64,000 bases of DNA from Natrinema hispanicum (lineage in GTDB: Archaea; Halobacteriota; Halobacteria; Halobacteriales; Natrialbaceae). Positions 19,375 through 29,111 of this stretch are shown one piece after another; within the stretch, counting starts at the first letter, position 1, and every line of letters starts with the position of its first letter. A program made the position numbers and the translations under genes. The stretch spans positions 930,001 to 994,000 of the forward strand of contig NZ_SHMP01000003.1 of NCBI RefSeq assembly GCF_004217335.1. The letters are read 5' to 3'. The notes below the pieces were generated by a model. That model had not been told where the DNA came from. It did no database searches and was given only the letters and a program-made list of their open reading frames with translations.

Positions 19375-19802
19375 CACAGAGGAGTCACAGCGACAAGCGC
19401 CCAGGCAAGTCCGATCGCCGCGAGCGAACACGCCAGATTGGCGACGGCGTTGGCGATCGCGCGGGCGCGGTCGCCGCGCTCGTACAGTCGGACGGTTTCG
19501 ACCGAAAACGACGAAAAGGTCGTAAACGAGCCACAGATTCCGGTGCCGACCAGTTGCAGTGTCGACTCGCCTGCGCCCGCGAGCACCACGAGTCCGAGGG
19601 CGAAACTGCCAATGACGTTGACGGCGACCGTCGACAGCGGGAATTGGCTACTCGGGACGCGACTCGAGACCTGCTGGCCGACCCAGTAGCGCAACAGCGC
19701 ACCGATCGCCCCGCCGGTGCCGACGATATGAGCCGGATCGGGATCGACGGTGACGAGGCTGCCGGCGAGTGCGTCCGCAACGATCGGCGGACTCGCGCTC
19801 AT
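19374..19802 (-). CDS. crcB: Fluoride channel/exporter CrcB, subunit B
   Basis: This 142-residue, four-helix membrane protein of the CrcB/Fluc family exports fluoride. Signatures are GAIGALLRYWVGQ near residues 31-43, FPLSTVAVNVIGSFALG near 54-70 and GICGSFTTFSSFSVE near 88-102. It overlaps the upstream crcB gene by 4 nt (ATGA). The two are therefore likely to form a heterodimeric channel, as in other organisms with tandem crcB genes. Its stop codon lies exactly at the edge of the palindromic repeat. Confidence 0.9.
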   Translation of the reverse strand: MSASPPIVADALAGSLVTVDPDPAHIVGTGGAIGALLRYWVGQQVSSRVPSSQFPLSTVAVNVIGSFALGLVVLAGAGESTLQLVGTGICGSFTTFSSFSVETVRLYERGDRARAIANAVANLACSLAAIGLAWALVAVTPL

Positions 19803-20206
19803 GCGGTCTCACCGCCGGTCGGTTGTGGCGTCTCGAGTCGGCGGGCGAGCGCGCGTCCCGCGAGGACCCCGGCGAATCCGAGCCCGTAGTTGGCGGCGAC
19901 GATTCCGCCGATCGCGAGCGGGCCCGCCGCGAACGCGGTCTGAAGTGCGAACGTGCTGTAGGTCGTCAGCGAGGAGAGAAAGCCGGTCGCGAAGACGGTC
20001 CGCGTCCGTGAGCCGATGTGACCCGTATACTCGGCTTCGTAGACCAGAAAGCCAAGCACCGCACTTCCGACGGCGTTGACGAGGACGATCGACGGCACGT
20101 CCGCGAACAGATCCATCGCGAACAGCCGGAGGTTCGAGCCGGCGAAGCCGCCGACGGCGATCAGTGCGAGCGTCTCGAGTCGAACGAGGGGATGATCGGC
20201 TGCCAT
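19799..20206 (-). CDS. crcB: Fluoride channel/exporter CrcB, subunit A
   Basis: This 135-residue, four-helix membrane protein is the first of the tandem crcB pair. Family features are VGGFAGSNLRLFAMDLF near residues 16-32, VLVNAVGSAVLGFLVYE and GFLSSLTTYSTFALQ near 73-87. The start MAADHPLVRLE is chosen over an upstream GTG because the upstream extension is not membrane-like. Fluc channels work as antiparallel dimers; two different genes overlapping by 4 nt suggest a fixed heterodimer. Confidence 0.88.
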   Translation of the reverse strand: MAADHPLVRLETLALIAVGGFAGSNLRLFAMDLFADVPSIVLVNAVGSAVLGFLVYEAEYTGHIGSRTRTVFATGFLSSLTTYSTFALQTAFAAGPLAIGGIVAANYGLGFAGVLAGRALARRLETPQPTGGETA

Positions 20207-20443
20207 AGCGAGGTGTGTGGCAGGGACCGTCAGCCGACCGTCGCTCGGCGTGTGCTGGCAGCGACGCCAGACACGAACCGTCACGTATCGCCCGGCAGTT
20301 GGGTCAGGCGGGCCCCATCGCCCAGTTGTCTCGTCTCTCTTTGTTGCCCCTCAATGAGGATTCCGAAAGCCAGCCGGCGGGTCCCGACCAGTTCGAAAAC
20401 CGGAACGAAAAAAGCCAAGGTTAGACTGCCTCTAAACCGAGCT

Positions 20444-21358
20444 ATGGCCGAAGACGGTACCACCGACGGCGGGCGAAGCGGGTTCGCGCGAGCGTCGTGG
20501 GTGAACGTCCTCGGGAACGTCGCCAAGATCGTCGCCGAGGGGGCGGCGGGTTATGCCTTTGGCAGCGTTGCCTTGCTGGCGGACGCAGCTCACTCAGTGG
20601 CCGATCTCGTCGCCAGCGTCGTCGTGCTCGTCTGGGGACGAAGCGCGTTCGACGAACCCGACGAGACGCACCCACACGGGCACGATCGAATCGAACCGCT
20701 GACGGCGCTGTTCGTCGGTGCCGTCATCGCACTCCTCGGCCTCAATCTCCTCTACCGATCGCTCGAGGGGATCATCTCCGGAACCGGCGTCGAGTTCAGT
20801 CCGTTGTTGCTCGCGGCGCTCGTGCTATCGATCGTGGATATGTATCTCGTCTACCGCTACACCGTCCGAGTCAACGAGCGGCTGGAGTCGACCGCGCTCA
20901 CCGCGCTCGCGGTGGACTGTCTGAACGACATCTATACGTCGATCGCCGCGATCGTCGGCGTGCTCGGCGTACTGGTCGGTGTCCCGCTGCTCGACCCTCT
21001 CGCCGGCGGACTGGTCAGTCTGCTGGTCGTCTATCAGGGCGTCGAGATCGGCAAAGAAAACGTCGAGTATCTTATCGGCGCTGCCCCCTGTCCCGAAAAG
21101 CGCGCGGAGATCACCCATACCCTGCGGTGTCACCCGGCCGTCCAGGGCATCCACGACCTGACCGTCTTCTACGATGGGACCGTCCTCGAGGTCGAAGTCC
21201 ACGCCGAGGTCGACGGCGACATTCCCTTCCGAGAGGCTCACGACGTCGAATCGGAGCTGGTCACTCGGTTGAGCGGGATCGACGACGTCGGTGATGCACA
21301 CGTTCACCTCGATCCGTCCGGGATCGGCGAATGGAAGGACTCGATCGACGACGACTGA
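20444..21358 (+). CDS. Cation diffusion facilitator (CDF) metal/H+ antiporter
   Basis: This 304-residue protein has six transmembrane helices and a cytosolic C-terminal ferredoxin-like domain. The helix-2 metal site is in LLADAAHSVADLVAS near residues 42-56, and the helix-5 site is in LAVDCLNDIYTS near 157-168. A His/Asp loop, DEPDETHPHGHDRIEP, near 68-83 is typical of the family. The dimerisation domain ends with DAHVHLDPSG. It should export a divalent metal such as Zn, Mn or Fe; the substrate cannot be told. Its TGA stop is the first bases of a palindromic repeat. Confidence 0.9.
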   Translation: MAEDGTTDGGRSGFARASWVNVLGNVAKIVAEGAAGYAFGSVALLADAAHSVADLVASVVVLVWGRSAFDEPDETHPHGHDRIEPLTALFVGAVIALLGLNLLYRSLEGIISGTGVEFSPLLLAALVLSIVDMYLVYRYTVRVNERLESTALTALAVDCLNDIYTSIAAIVGVLGVLVGVPLLDPLAGGLVSLLVVYQGVEIGKENVEYLIGAAPCPEKRAEITHTLRCHPAVQGIHDLTVFYDGTVLEVEVHAEVDGDIPFREAHDVESELVTRLSGIDDVGDAHVHLDPSGIGEWKDSIDDD

Positions 21359-21438
21359 TACGGTTTGCTGTAACGATGTACCGGTGCAACCGCAGGGCGG
21401 TCGCGGTTGCACCGGTAATGATTTACAGTAGACCGTAT
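21358..21438. repeat. Dispersed ~80-bp palindromic element, copy
   Basis: An 81-bp palindrome (ATACGGTTTGCTGTAA ... TTTACAGTAGACCGTAT) has the same ACCGGTGCAACCGC central arms as the copy at 19294; these two are the closest pair. The preceding GACTG supplies the TGA stop of the CDF gene, so the element begins at the end of the coding sequence. It could act as a bidirectional terminator. Confidence 0.88.
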
Positions 21439-21508
21439 GAGACCGGTTGCAGTCACTGACTGATAGGTATCGTATGAAATCCGACCGCCGATTAGCCGCG
21501 ACGCGAGC

Positions 21509-21515
21509 TTTTATG
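21509..21515 (+). promoter_or_regulatory. TATA-like box of the metallo-beta-lactamase gene
   Basis: TTTTATG is centred about 28 nt before the ATG at 21540, which sets that start and implies a leaderless mRNA. The frame is open upstream but that part would lie before the promoter. Confidence 0.55.
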
Positions 21516-21539
21516 CTACGTGACGACAGGCTACCCGGT

Positions 21540-22460
21540 ATGGAAGTCGGAGACGTCCGCGAGGTCACGACTGGAGACTGTTCGGATCTCTATTATCTCG
21601 ATACGGGGATGTACGACACGAACGAGTACGGGGCCGTTTACATCATCGACGACGACCGCCCTGCCGTCGTCGACACCGGCATCGGCACCAACTACGAGCT
21701 GGTCCGCGAGGCACTGGCCGAGGTCGGCATCGACGAGGACGACCTCGAGGTCATCGCACTCACCCACATCCATCTCGACCATGCCGGCGGCGCAGGCTTT
21801 CTCGCCGCCGACTATCCGGACGCCGACGTCTACGTCCACCCGATCGGCACCGACCACATGGTCGACCCCTCACGGCTGGTCGCGGGGACGAAAGCAGCCG
21901 TCGGCCAGCAGTGGCAATATTACGTCGAACCCGAGCCCATTCCGGAAGCGCGGATCGTCGAAATCGAGGATGGCGACAGCATCGATCTCGGAACCCACGA
22001 GCTACGCGTCCACGGAGCACCGGGCCACGCGCCACATCAGGTGGTCTTCGAAGATCCCCAAAACAACGCGGTTTTCGTCGCCGACGCCGCCGGGATCTGG
22101 GTCCCCGAAATCGAAGAAATCCGGGTGACATCGCCACCCTCGAACTTCGACTTCGAGCAGTGTCTTGCAGACCTCGAGACGCTCGAGGCGCTCGATCCCG
22201 ATGTGCTCTGCTATCCCCACTTCGGTCCCCGATTCGTCGGCGACGACGTCGAGACGGCCCTCGAGGAGTACGCGACCGTCCTCGAGGAGTGGGTCGACGC
22301 GGTCGCACAGAAACGAGACGAACTCGAGGACGACGAGGCGGTCATCGAGCATTTCGCCGCGACGACCGATATGGCCGACGTCTGGGGCGAGGAGAAAGCC
22401 AGCGAGGAGGCGAAGCTGAACACCCGCGGCGTCCTGGGCTATCTCGCGCACCGGGAATGA
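21540..22460 (+). CDS. Metallo-beta-lactamase-fold hydrolase
   Basis: This 306-residue cytosolic protein has the binuclear-metal motif THIHLDHAGG at residues 75-84 (His76, His78, Asp80, His81). Further metal ligands are probably His in HAPHQVV near 163-169 and Asp in VFVADAAG near 180. The C-terminal third is acidic and helical, with YPHFGPR near 222-228. The family includes glyoxalase II-like and lactonase-like thioester or ester hydrolases. The downstream acyl-CoA ligase makes a thioester substrate conceivable, but the substrate is not identifiable. Confidence 0.85.
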   Translation: MEVGDVREVTTGDCSDLYYLDTGMYDTNEYGAVYIIDDDRPAVVDTGIGTNYELVREALAEVGIDEDDLEVIALTHIHLDHAGGAGFLAADYPDADVYVHPIGTDHMVDPSRLVAGTKAAVGQQWQYYVEPEPIPEARIVEIEDGDSIDLGTHELRVHGAPGHAPHQVVFEDPQNNAVFVADAAGIWVPEIEEIRVTSPPSNFDFEQCLADLETLEALDPDVLCYPHFGPRFVGDDVETALEEYATVLEEWVDAVAQKRDELEDDEAVIEHFAATTDMADVWGEEKASEEAKLNTRGVLGYLAHRE

Positions 22461-22565
22461 TCGTCGCCGCAGTGGGTGAGTGGCACCGTCTCGAGTGACA
22501 CAGTCGAATCGATTCCTGCCGAGCGGGGAATAAACGTGTCAACACCTGCTAACGGTTTCATCACG

Positions 22566-22571
22566 TTTTAT
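22566..22571 (+). promoter_or_regulatory. TATA-like box of the acyl-CoA ligase gene
   Basis: TTTTAT lies about 29 nt before the ATG at 22598, consistent with a leaderless transcript starting at that codon. Confidence 0.5.
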
Positions 22572-22597
22572 CTCCATGGCTGACATTCTCACGCGGT

Positions 22598-24646
22598 ATG
22601 GGCTGGCGGGACGCCGAACGAGAGTACGTGGACGCGGTCATCGGGGACACCCCACTCGGGCAACTGTTCGAAGACGCCGCCGCGCGCAATGCGAACCGGC
22701 CGGCACAGCAGTACAAAGGCGGTGTCTACGAGCGATCGCTGACCGAGTCGGCGTTGCCCGCTGCGACACCCGGCGAGTTCCGACCGATCTCGTACGCCGA
22801 GATGCGCACGATCGTCCGCCGGCTCTCGGCCGGCTTTCACACGCTCGGCGTTGAGCGCGGCGATCGGATCGCCATCTTCTCTGCGACGCGCATGGAGTGG
22901 GCGCAGACGGATTTCGCCCTGCTGTCGGCCGGTGCGGTCGTCACGACCGTCTACACGGGGTCCTCGCCAGAGCAGGTTCACTACCGGCTCGACGACCCCG
23001 ACGCCGACGGCGTCATCGTCGAGAACGAAGCCCTGCTCGAGCGAGTCCTCGCCGTCGAGGACGACCTCGATCTCGAGTTTCTCGTCTCGATCGACGCCCT
23101 CGAGGGCTACGACGACCGTGACGATATTCTGACGCTCGGGGAGGTCTACGACCGCGGCGAGGAGAGCTTCGATCGCGAAGCCTACGAGACACGCCTCGCG
23201 GAGACGGACCTCGACGATCTGGCAAGTCTGATCTACACCAGCGGGACGACAGGCCAGCCCAAGGGCGTTCAACTGACCCACGGGAACTTCCGGTCGAACG
23301 TCAACGGCGTTCGGAAACGCTTCGGGCCACGACCGGACAAAGCCGACGACGTGCCGACGCTCGACGAGGAGTCGGTGGCCGTGTCGTACCTCCCGCTGGC
23401 ACACGTTTTCGAGCGGACCGCCGGCCACTTTGTGCCGTTTGCAAGCGGGGCCTGTGTCGCCTACGCGGAGCGTCCGGACACGCTCCAGGAGGATTTCAGC
23501 GCTGTCGAACCGTCGATGGCGACCAGCGTTCCACGTGTCTACGAGACGATCTACGACACGATTCGCGAGGAGGCGAGCGACTCGAGCGTCACAGCGCGCC
23601 TGTTCGAGTGTGCGACCGACGTCGGCGTCGCGTACCAGCAGGCCGACTCACCGGGACTGCTTCTGAGTGCCAAACAGGCGATTGCCGACAAACTGGTCTT
23701 CTCGTCGGTCCGGGAGGCACTCGGCGGCAACCTCGAGTTGCTGATCAGCGGCGGCGGCAGCCTCTCGGCGGAGCTCTGTCGGCTCTATCACGCGATGGGG
23801 CTGCCAATCTACGAGGGCTACGGCCTGACCGAGACCGCGCCGGTCGTCTCGACGAACCCACCGGACGCCGTAACAATTGGGACGATCGGGCCGCCGCTGT
23901 CGAACGTCGAAGTGCGCGTCGACGAGACCGTCGTCGATCAGGCGGCGTTTGCGGACGATCCCGGCGCAGTCGGCGAACTCCTCGTGTGCGGGCCAAACGT
24001 CACGCAGGGCTACTGGAACGACCCCGCAGCGACACGGCGTGCGTTTACGGACGACGCTCTCGAGAGTCGCACGGAATCCGAGCCACCGGACCGCTCAAGC
24101 GACTCTCTCTCGAAAGAAGCCCAACCGGCTGGGGAGGCGGACGATGCGCCGGCTGGCCGATGGTTCCGAACCGGCGACATCATCCATATCCGTCCCGACG
24201 GCTACCTCGAGTTTCGCGATCGACTCAAACAGCTCATCGTTCTCTCGACGGGGAAAAACGTCGCTCCTGGGCCGCTCGAGGACGCCTTCGCCGCCAGTGA
24301 GGTCGTCGACCAGGCGATGGTCGTCGGCGACGGCGAAAAGTTCGTCGGGGCGTTGCTGGTGCCGAACGAGGCACACATTCGGTCGTGGGCCGAGGCGGAG
24401 GGGATCGACTTGCCCGACGAGTCACAGCCACTGTGTGACGACGAGCACGTTCGCGCGTACGTCCAACGAGAGGTCGATCGGATCAACACGGAGTTCCAGC
24501 CACACGAGACGATCAAACGGTTCGAACTCGTCCCCCGGGAATTCACCGAGGAAAACGACATGCTCACGCCGACGATGAAAAAGAAACGCCGAGTCATTAT
24601 GGACCGGTTCGAGGACCGAATCGACCGACTGTACGCGAGTGCGTGA
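22598..24646 (+). CDS. AMP-forming long-chain acyl-CoA synthetase
   Basis: This 682-residue adenylate-forming enzyme activates fatty acids to acyl-CoA with ATP. The P-loop-like signature YTSGTTGQPKG is at residues 213-223 and the acyl-adenylate motif YEGYGLTET near 405-413. The hinge and C-terminal domain follow after RTGDIIHI and LKQLIVLSTGKNVAP. A low-complexity acidic insert lies near 490-520 (SESEPPDRSSDS region), typical halophile padding. The long-chain type is favoured by the N-terminal architecture and by DVPTLDEESVAVSYLPLAHVFER. It may feed the thiolase, acyl-CoA dehydrogenase and hydratase genes elsewhere in the window. Confidence 0.9.
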   Translation: MGWRDAEREYVDAVIGDTPLGQLFEDAAARNANRPAQQYKGGVYERSLTESALPAATPGEFRPISYAEMRTIVRRLSAGFHTLGVERGDRIAIFSATRMEWAQTDFALLSAGAVVTTVYTGSSPEQVHYRLDDPDADGVIVENEALLERVLAVEDDLDLEFLVSIDALEGYDDRDDILTLGEVYDRGEESFDREAYETRLAETDLDDLASLIYTSGTTGQPKGVQLTHGNFRSNVNGVRKRFGPRPDKADDVPTLDEESVAVSYLPLAHVFERTAGHFVPFASGACVAYAERPDTLQEDFSAVEPSMATSVPRVYETIYDTIREEASDSSVTARLFECATDVGVAYQQADSPGLLLSAKQAIADKLVFSSVREALGGNLELLISGGGSLSAELCRLYHAMGLPIYEGYGLTETAPVVSTNPPDAVTIGTIGPPLSNVEVRVDETVVDQAAFADDPGAVGELLVCGPNVTQGYWNDPAATRRAFTDDALESRTESEPPDRSSDSLSKEAQPAGEADDAPAGRWFRTGDIIHIRPDGYLEFRDRLKQLIVLSTGKNVAPGPLEDAFAASEVVDQAMVVGDGEKFVGALLVPNEAHIRSWAEAEGIDLPDESQPLCDDEHVRAYVQREVDRINTEFQPHETIKRFELVPREFTEENDMLTPTMKKKRRVIMDRFEDRIDRLYASA

Positions 24647-24816
24647 CCGGCTGCTGTCGTGCGATCTGGTGTCGTCTAGCACTCGGCGACTGTCTCGCCA
24701 TACCCGTGTCTCGACGTATCTCACAGGAGTTATCCTATTCGAGTGTCTTCGTTGAAACGAATGGATAGCGCTGCTGTATCGGTTTCCCGACTGGCCGCAG
24801 CCCGGGAGCTGAAGCC

Positions 24817-26700
24817 ATGAGCGCGGCTGGTGGCGGTAATCTGCTCGTCCTCGTCGCCGTCATCGTCGGGCTCGGCGTCGTTTCACAGCTCCTCTCGGCG
24901 AAGTTTCGAGTTCCGAGCGTCCTCTTTCTCATCGTCGCTGGCGTCGCCATCGGTCCGGAGGGGCTCGGCGTCCTGTCGGTCGAGTCGTTCGGCGGGGGCA
25001 GCGGGCTCTCGACGATCGTCGGACTGAGCGTCGCGATCATCGTCTTCGAGGGTGCGTTCCACCTCAAGATCAGCAAGATCAGGAAAGCACCAGCAGCCGT
25101 GTTGCGGCTAACGACGATCGGCGCGGCGATCGCGCTTGTGGGGACCGCCGCCTCGGTTCGCTTTTTCCTCGAGGCCCAGTGGGATATCGCACTGTTGATC
25201 GGCGCGCTCTTGGTCGCGACCGGGCCGACGGTCGTCACGCCGATCCTGAAAGTCGTTCCCGTCCGCGATCGGGTCGCAGCGACCCTCGAGACGGAGGGGA
25301 TCGTCAACGACGTGACGGCGGCGATCCTGGCGGTCGTGCTGTTCAAGGCGATGACCGTCCGGGAGCTAACCCCCGATGTCTACCTCCAGTTGTTCGCCGA
25401 GCGACTTGGAACGGGCCTGCTCGTCGGCGTCGTCGTCGCGACGATCGTCTGGGCGCTGTTGCAGTACGTCGATCTCTCGCCGGACAATGCGCCACAGAAC
25501 GCGCGATTGCTCACGCTTGCGGGGGCGATCGTCGCCTTCGGCGCGGCCGACTACGTCTTCTCCGAGGCGGGCGTCGCGGCCGCAGCGACGGCTGGGTTGA
25601 TCCTCGGCAATGCCGATCTTCCGTACGAGGAGGATATCGCGGCGTTCAAAGGCGACATCACCTTGCTCGTCCTTTCGTTTGTCTTCATTACGCTCGCGGC
25701 GTTGCTCGAGTTCGAGCAGCTGTTCGCGCTCGGACTCGGCGGTGTGGCCGTCGTCGTCGCCGTGATGTTCGTCTTGCGACCGCTGCTGGTCTTCCTGTCG
25801 ACTCGCGGCGACCGGTTTACGTTCCGCGAGACGCTGTTTATGAGCTTTGTCGGCCCACGCGGGATCATTCCAGCCTCGGTCGCGACGCTGTTTGCGATCC
25901 GCCTGCAGACGGCCGAGGCACCGACGAACCCGGCCGGCGCGGATCTGCTCGTCGGGACGGTCTTTCTCGTTATCCTCGTGACGGTCGTCTTGGAGGGCGG
26001 GTTTGCCAGACAGATCGCAGAACAACTCGACGTGATACCAATGCGTGTACTCATCATCGGCGGCGGCCGTGTCGGTCGCTCGCTGGCAGAACGGCTCGAA
26101 GCGCGCGGTGAAAACGTGGTCTTGATCGAAGACGATCGGTCGACCCTCAAAGAACTTCGCAACGACGGCTTTACTGCTCGCGAGGGCGACGGGACCGACA
26201 TCGACGTGTTGCAGGGGGCAGGTGCGGAGAACGCACGCACCGTCATCGCAGCGACCGGTAACGACGACGTCAACCTCCTCGTGGCACAGCTCGCCCGGTC
26301 GAAGTTCGATGTCGAGACGGTCATCGCCCGGGCGAACAACCCCTCGAACGTCGACGCCTTCGAAGAGCTCGACGTCGAGACGATCTCGGCTGCCGAGTCG
26401 ACCGCGTGGGCGATCGACAACGTGATCGAACGCCCCGCGCTCTCGAACTGGATGTCCGAACTCGGCCGGTCGGGCGACGTTCAGGAGATCGAAGTCACTG
26501 ACGAGAACCTCGTCGGAAAACGGGTCGTCGACGTCGGTGACGAACTCCCAAGCGGCGTTCTCATTGCGCTTGTGAGTCGGAACGGGACCAACGAGGTCCC
26601 GTCAGCCGAGGTCGAACTGCAGAAAGGCGATCACATCACGCTTATTGGCAGGACCGACGCGGTCCGCGAGGCCATCGAGCGGTGTGGCAAACCCGTCTAA
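24817..26700 (+). CDS. Na+/H+ antiporter (CPA1/NhaP type) with C-terminal TrkA (RCK) domains
   Basis: This 627-residue protein has an N-terminal domain of about 12 transmembrane helices (roughly 5-400). It includes the family stretch VATGPTVVTPILKV near 139-152 and GIVNDVTAAILAVVL near 168-182. A Rossmann TrkA-N domain begins at about 408 with IIGGGRVGRSLAERLEARG, an NAD(H)-binding glycine motif. A TrkA-C domain closes the protein (about 545-627). The fusion suggests that antiport is gated by nucleotide or redox state. It would export Na+ from the high-salt cell. It stands alone on its strand. Confidence 0.92.
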   Translation: MSAAGGGNLLVLVAVIVGLGVVSQLLSAKFRVPSVLFLIVAGVAIGPEGLGVLSVESFGGGSGLSTIVGLSVAIIVFEGAFHLKISKIRKAPAAVLRLTTIGAAIALVGTAASVRFFLEAQWDIALLIGALLVATGPTVVTPILKVVPVRDRVAATLETEGIVNDVTAAILAVVLFKAMTVRELTPDVYLQLFAERLGTGLLVGVVVATIVWALLQYVDLSPDNAPQNARLLTLAGAIVAFGAADYVFSEAGVAAAATAGLILGNADLPYEEDIAAFKGDITLLVLSFVFITLAALLEFEQLFALGLGGVAVVVAVMFVLRPLLVFLSTRGDRFTFRETLFMSFVGPRGIIPASVATLFAIRLQTAEAPTNPAGADLLVGTVFLVILVTVVLEGGFARQIAEQLDVIPMRVLIIGGGRVGRSLAERLEARGENVVLIEDDRSTLKELRNDGFTAREGDGTDIDVLQGAGAENARTVIAATGNDDVNLLVAQLARSKFDVETVIARANNPSNVDAFEELDVETISAAESTAWAIDNVIERPALSNWMSELGRSGDVQEIEVTDENLVGKRVVDVGDELPSGVLIALVSRNGTNEVPSAEVELQKGDHITLIGRTDAVREAIERCGKPV

Positions 26701-26778
26701 CCGGACTCGAGACAGAACACAGGGCTGAGATCCGTCCAACCGACACCGTTTTGCACCCGTATCCATCAGTGTGGTAGT

Positions 26779-28509
26779 ATGAACCACTCACGGGGCCCAT
26801 TGTGTTCGATCGACGTGGGCGAACGCACGGCTGAGTCCGTCTCGATCGACGACATCCTCGAGTCCTCGATCGGCGGCCGGGCACTCGGGACGCGACTCGC
26901 CCACGATCGGATCCCGTTCGACGCCGATCCACTGGGGCCGGACAATCGACTCTACTTCGCGACGGGGCCACTCCAGCACTCGACGATGAGCTTTACCGGC
27001 CGAATGTCGGCGACCGGCGTCTCGCCGCTGACCGACGGGCTGCTCTCATCGAACGCCGGTGGCTTCCTCTCGCGGAACTTCACCGGGACGGGCTACAGCG
27101 CCGTCGAGATTACTGGTGCGAGCGATGAGCTCGTGATCGTCCACGTCAGAGACGAGGTCGACGAGTCACACTCGTCGGGCAGCGAGACGGCGTCTCGCCC
27201 ACGTGTCGAGTTCGAACCGGTCCCCGAGCTCGCCGAGGCGACCGTCCCCGAGACCTGTGCGTACATCGAAGACGAACACGGCCTCGGCTCGGAGCACACC
27301 GTCGTCATCGGCCCGGCCGGCGAAAACGAGGTTCGGTTCGCCTCGATCATGACCTCCGAAGAGCGCGCGTTCGGTCGCGGTGGGCTCGGCGCGGTGCTGG
27401 GCGCGAAAGGCGTCAAGGCGATCACGTTCGATGGCGACTCGACCCGCGAGATCGAGCTTCCGGCGCTGCAGATGGAGATCCACGGCGAAGCCGCCCAGTC
27501 CGAGAACCCGATGAAAGCCCAGGGAACCACGTCGGTCACGGAGTATGCGAACATGGTCGAAGCCCTGCCGACCCGATACTTTTCGGAGCTTTCTTTCGAG
27601 GGAATCGAGGGCGTCAGCGGCGACCGCGTCGAGGAGAAAAAGTACAAGAAAGGCACCTGTTCGTCGTGTGCCTTTGCCTGCAAACTGCCGACCAGAGACG
27701 AGGAGTCGGGCCTCGAGACCGAGGGCCCCGAGTACGAGACGCTGATGGCCTTCGGCCCCAACTCGGGCGTCGACGATATCGTCGACGTGATGCAATCGAA
27801 CAAGCTGTGTGACGAACTCGGGCTCGACACGATTTCTGCGGGCGACACCGTCGCGGCCTACCTCGCGAGCAAGGACGAGTTCGGCAACGCCGCGTTGATC
27901 CACGACCTCGTCGAGCGGATCGCCTACCGCGAGGGCGTCGGCGACCTGCTCGCAGAGGGTATCGATCGGATTCACGACGAGTTAGGCGTCGAGAATTGGA
28001 CCGCCAAGGGCATGGAGTTCCCCGCCCACGACGGCCGCACGCTGAACGGCCAGGGACTTGCCTTTGCAACCTCGAATCGCGGTGCCGACCACATGTACGC
28101 CGAGTTCTACCCCTACGAGTACCCGCTGGTCGACGCCGACGACGCCTTCGACAAAGCCGGACTCGAGGGGAAACCGCCGAAAATCGTCGAACTCGAGAAC
28201 ATCAACGTGATCAAAGACAGTGCCGTCCTCTGTAAGTTCTCGCGGGATTTCATCACCGAAGCCCGCCTCGAGACGTTACTCGACGCCGACTACGACGAGT
28301 TGCTCGCGATCGGCAGCGAGATCGTCTCGCTCGAGCGCCACTTCAACAACCAGCGCGGCTTCGACCGCGAGGACGACACGGTGCCCTACGAGATACCGGA
28401 CTTCGAGCAGGGACTCGAGGCGTACTACGACGAACGCGGCTGGAACGACGACGGGACGGTCCCCGATGCGGCACTCGAGGGGAGTACGGACATCGTCGCC
28501 GACGACTGA
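26779..28509 (+). CDS. Tungsten-dependent aldehyde:ferredoxin oxidoreductase family enzyme
   Basis: This 576-residue cytosolic protein is of the AOR family, whose members oxidise aldehydes to acids with ferredoxin as electron acceptor. The [4Fe-4S] ligands are visible as CSSCAFAC (Cys294, Cys297, Cys301) and Cys485 in VLCKF. The pterin-binding N-terminal domain contains IGGRALGTRL and SSNAGGFLSRNFTGTGYSAVEI. It is slightly shorter than classic AOR (about 600). The gene stands alone, with no ferredoxin or tungsten-cofactor gene beside it; a small ferredoxin is 6 kb away. The substrate is unknown. Confidence 0.9.
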   Translation: MNHSRGPLCSIDVGERTAESVSIDDILESSIGGRALGTRLAHDRIPFDADPLGPDNRLYFATGPLQHSTMSFTGRMSATGVSPLTDGLLSSNAGGFLSRNFTGTGYSAVEITGASDELVIVHVRDEVDESHSSGSETASRPRVEFEPVPELAEATVPETCAYIEDEHGLGSEHTVVIGPAGENEVRFASIMTSEERAFGRGGLGAVLGAKGVKAITFDGDSTREIELPALQMEIHGEAAQSENPMKAQGTTSVTEYANMVEALPTRYFSELSFEGIEGVSGDRVEEKKYKKGTCSSCAFACKLPTRDEESGLETEGPEYETLMAFGPNSGVDDIVDVMQSNKLCDELGLDTISAGDTVAAYLASKDEFGNAALIHDLVERIAYREGVGDLLAEGIDRIHDELGVENWTAKGMEFPAHDGRTLNGQGLAFATSNRGADHMYAEFYPYEYPLVDADDAFDKAGLEGKPPKIVELENINVIKDSAVLCKFSRDFITEARLETLLDADYDELLAIGSEIVSLERHFNNQRGFDREDDTVPYEIPDFEQGLEAYYDERGWNDDGTVPDAALEGSTDIVADD

Positions 28510-28542
28510 TCTCAGCGACCCGACGCGAATCGTTGCGTTCTG

Positions 28543-28878
28543 TCACTTCCCGCGCCCAGCGTCGTCGCTGTCGTCCTCGAGGTCGTCCGCCGTGAGCCGG
28601 TTGTCACCGCGAGACGGCAGCGTGGTGTCATCGGCCCGCGACGGGTGGATGTTGACGTTGTTTCCCCGATAGGGGTCCGTTTCGGGGTCGTAGGACAGCT
28701 CGCTGCGCTCGAAGAGGTAGATGAAAAAGCCGATCACCGGAACGAAAAACGTCAGTGCAGCCCACTTTTTCGGTGGCTCGAGCCCGACCCGTCCGGCATC
28801 GTAGTAGGCGACGCCGGTCAGGCCCAGATGCCAGACGAGCGGAATCCCCACGAGTATCGCCAGCAACAGCCGTTCCAT
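28543..28878 (-). CDS. Small membrane protein, haloarchaeal (PLD-nuclease N-terminal-like)
   Basis: This 111-residue protein has two transmembrane helices (about 4-26 and 40-57) separated by a short loop with PPKKWAALTFFVPVIGFFIYLFERSE. The latter half is a cytosolic, acidic, low-complexity tail. The hairpin resembles the short 'phospholipase D-nuclease N-terminal' membrane domain found in many small proteins. No catalytic residues are seen. Function unknown. It converges with the AOR gene. Confidence 0.65.
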   Translation of the reverse strand: MERLLLAILVGIPLVWHLGLTGVAYYDAGRVGLEPPKKWAALTFFVPVIGFFIYLFERSELSYDPETDPYRGNNVNIHPSRADDTTLPSRGDNRLTADDLEDDSDDAGRGK

Positions 28879-29111
28879 ACGCGTGCTGACGCGCTCGAGC
28901 TACCTAAATCGCCGGTTGCTCGATTCCGATCACCGGTCTTTGATTCGTGTGGTCGGTCATGGGACTCGAGGTGGCCTTCTGTCGCGAGAACGACAGATCA
29001 TACCAGCGGACGACGGTCCTGCAATCCTGGCGGCACGGAATCACCACATCCTCCCCAGCCGATTCGCTCGGTCACTCCGTTCCCTCGCTCATCCCTCGCA
29101 CGCTTTTGAGC
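28879..29111. other. Intergenic region left of the insertion sequence
   Basis: No gene is seen. The right part (about 29050-29100) is the C/T-rich gctcggtcactccgttccctcgctc type of low-complexity sequence common between haloarchaeal genes. Confidence 0.4.
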
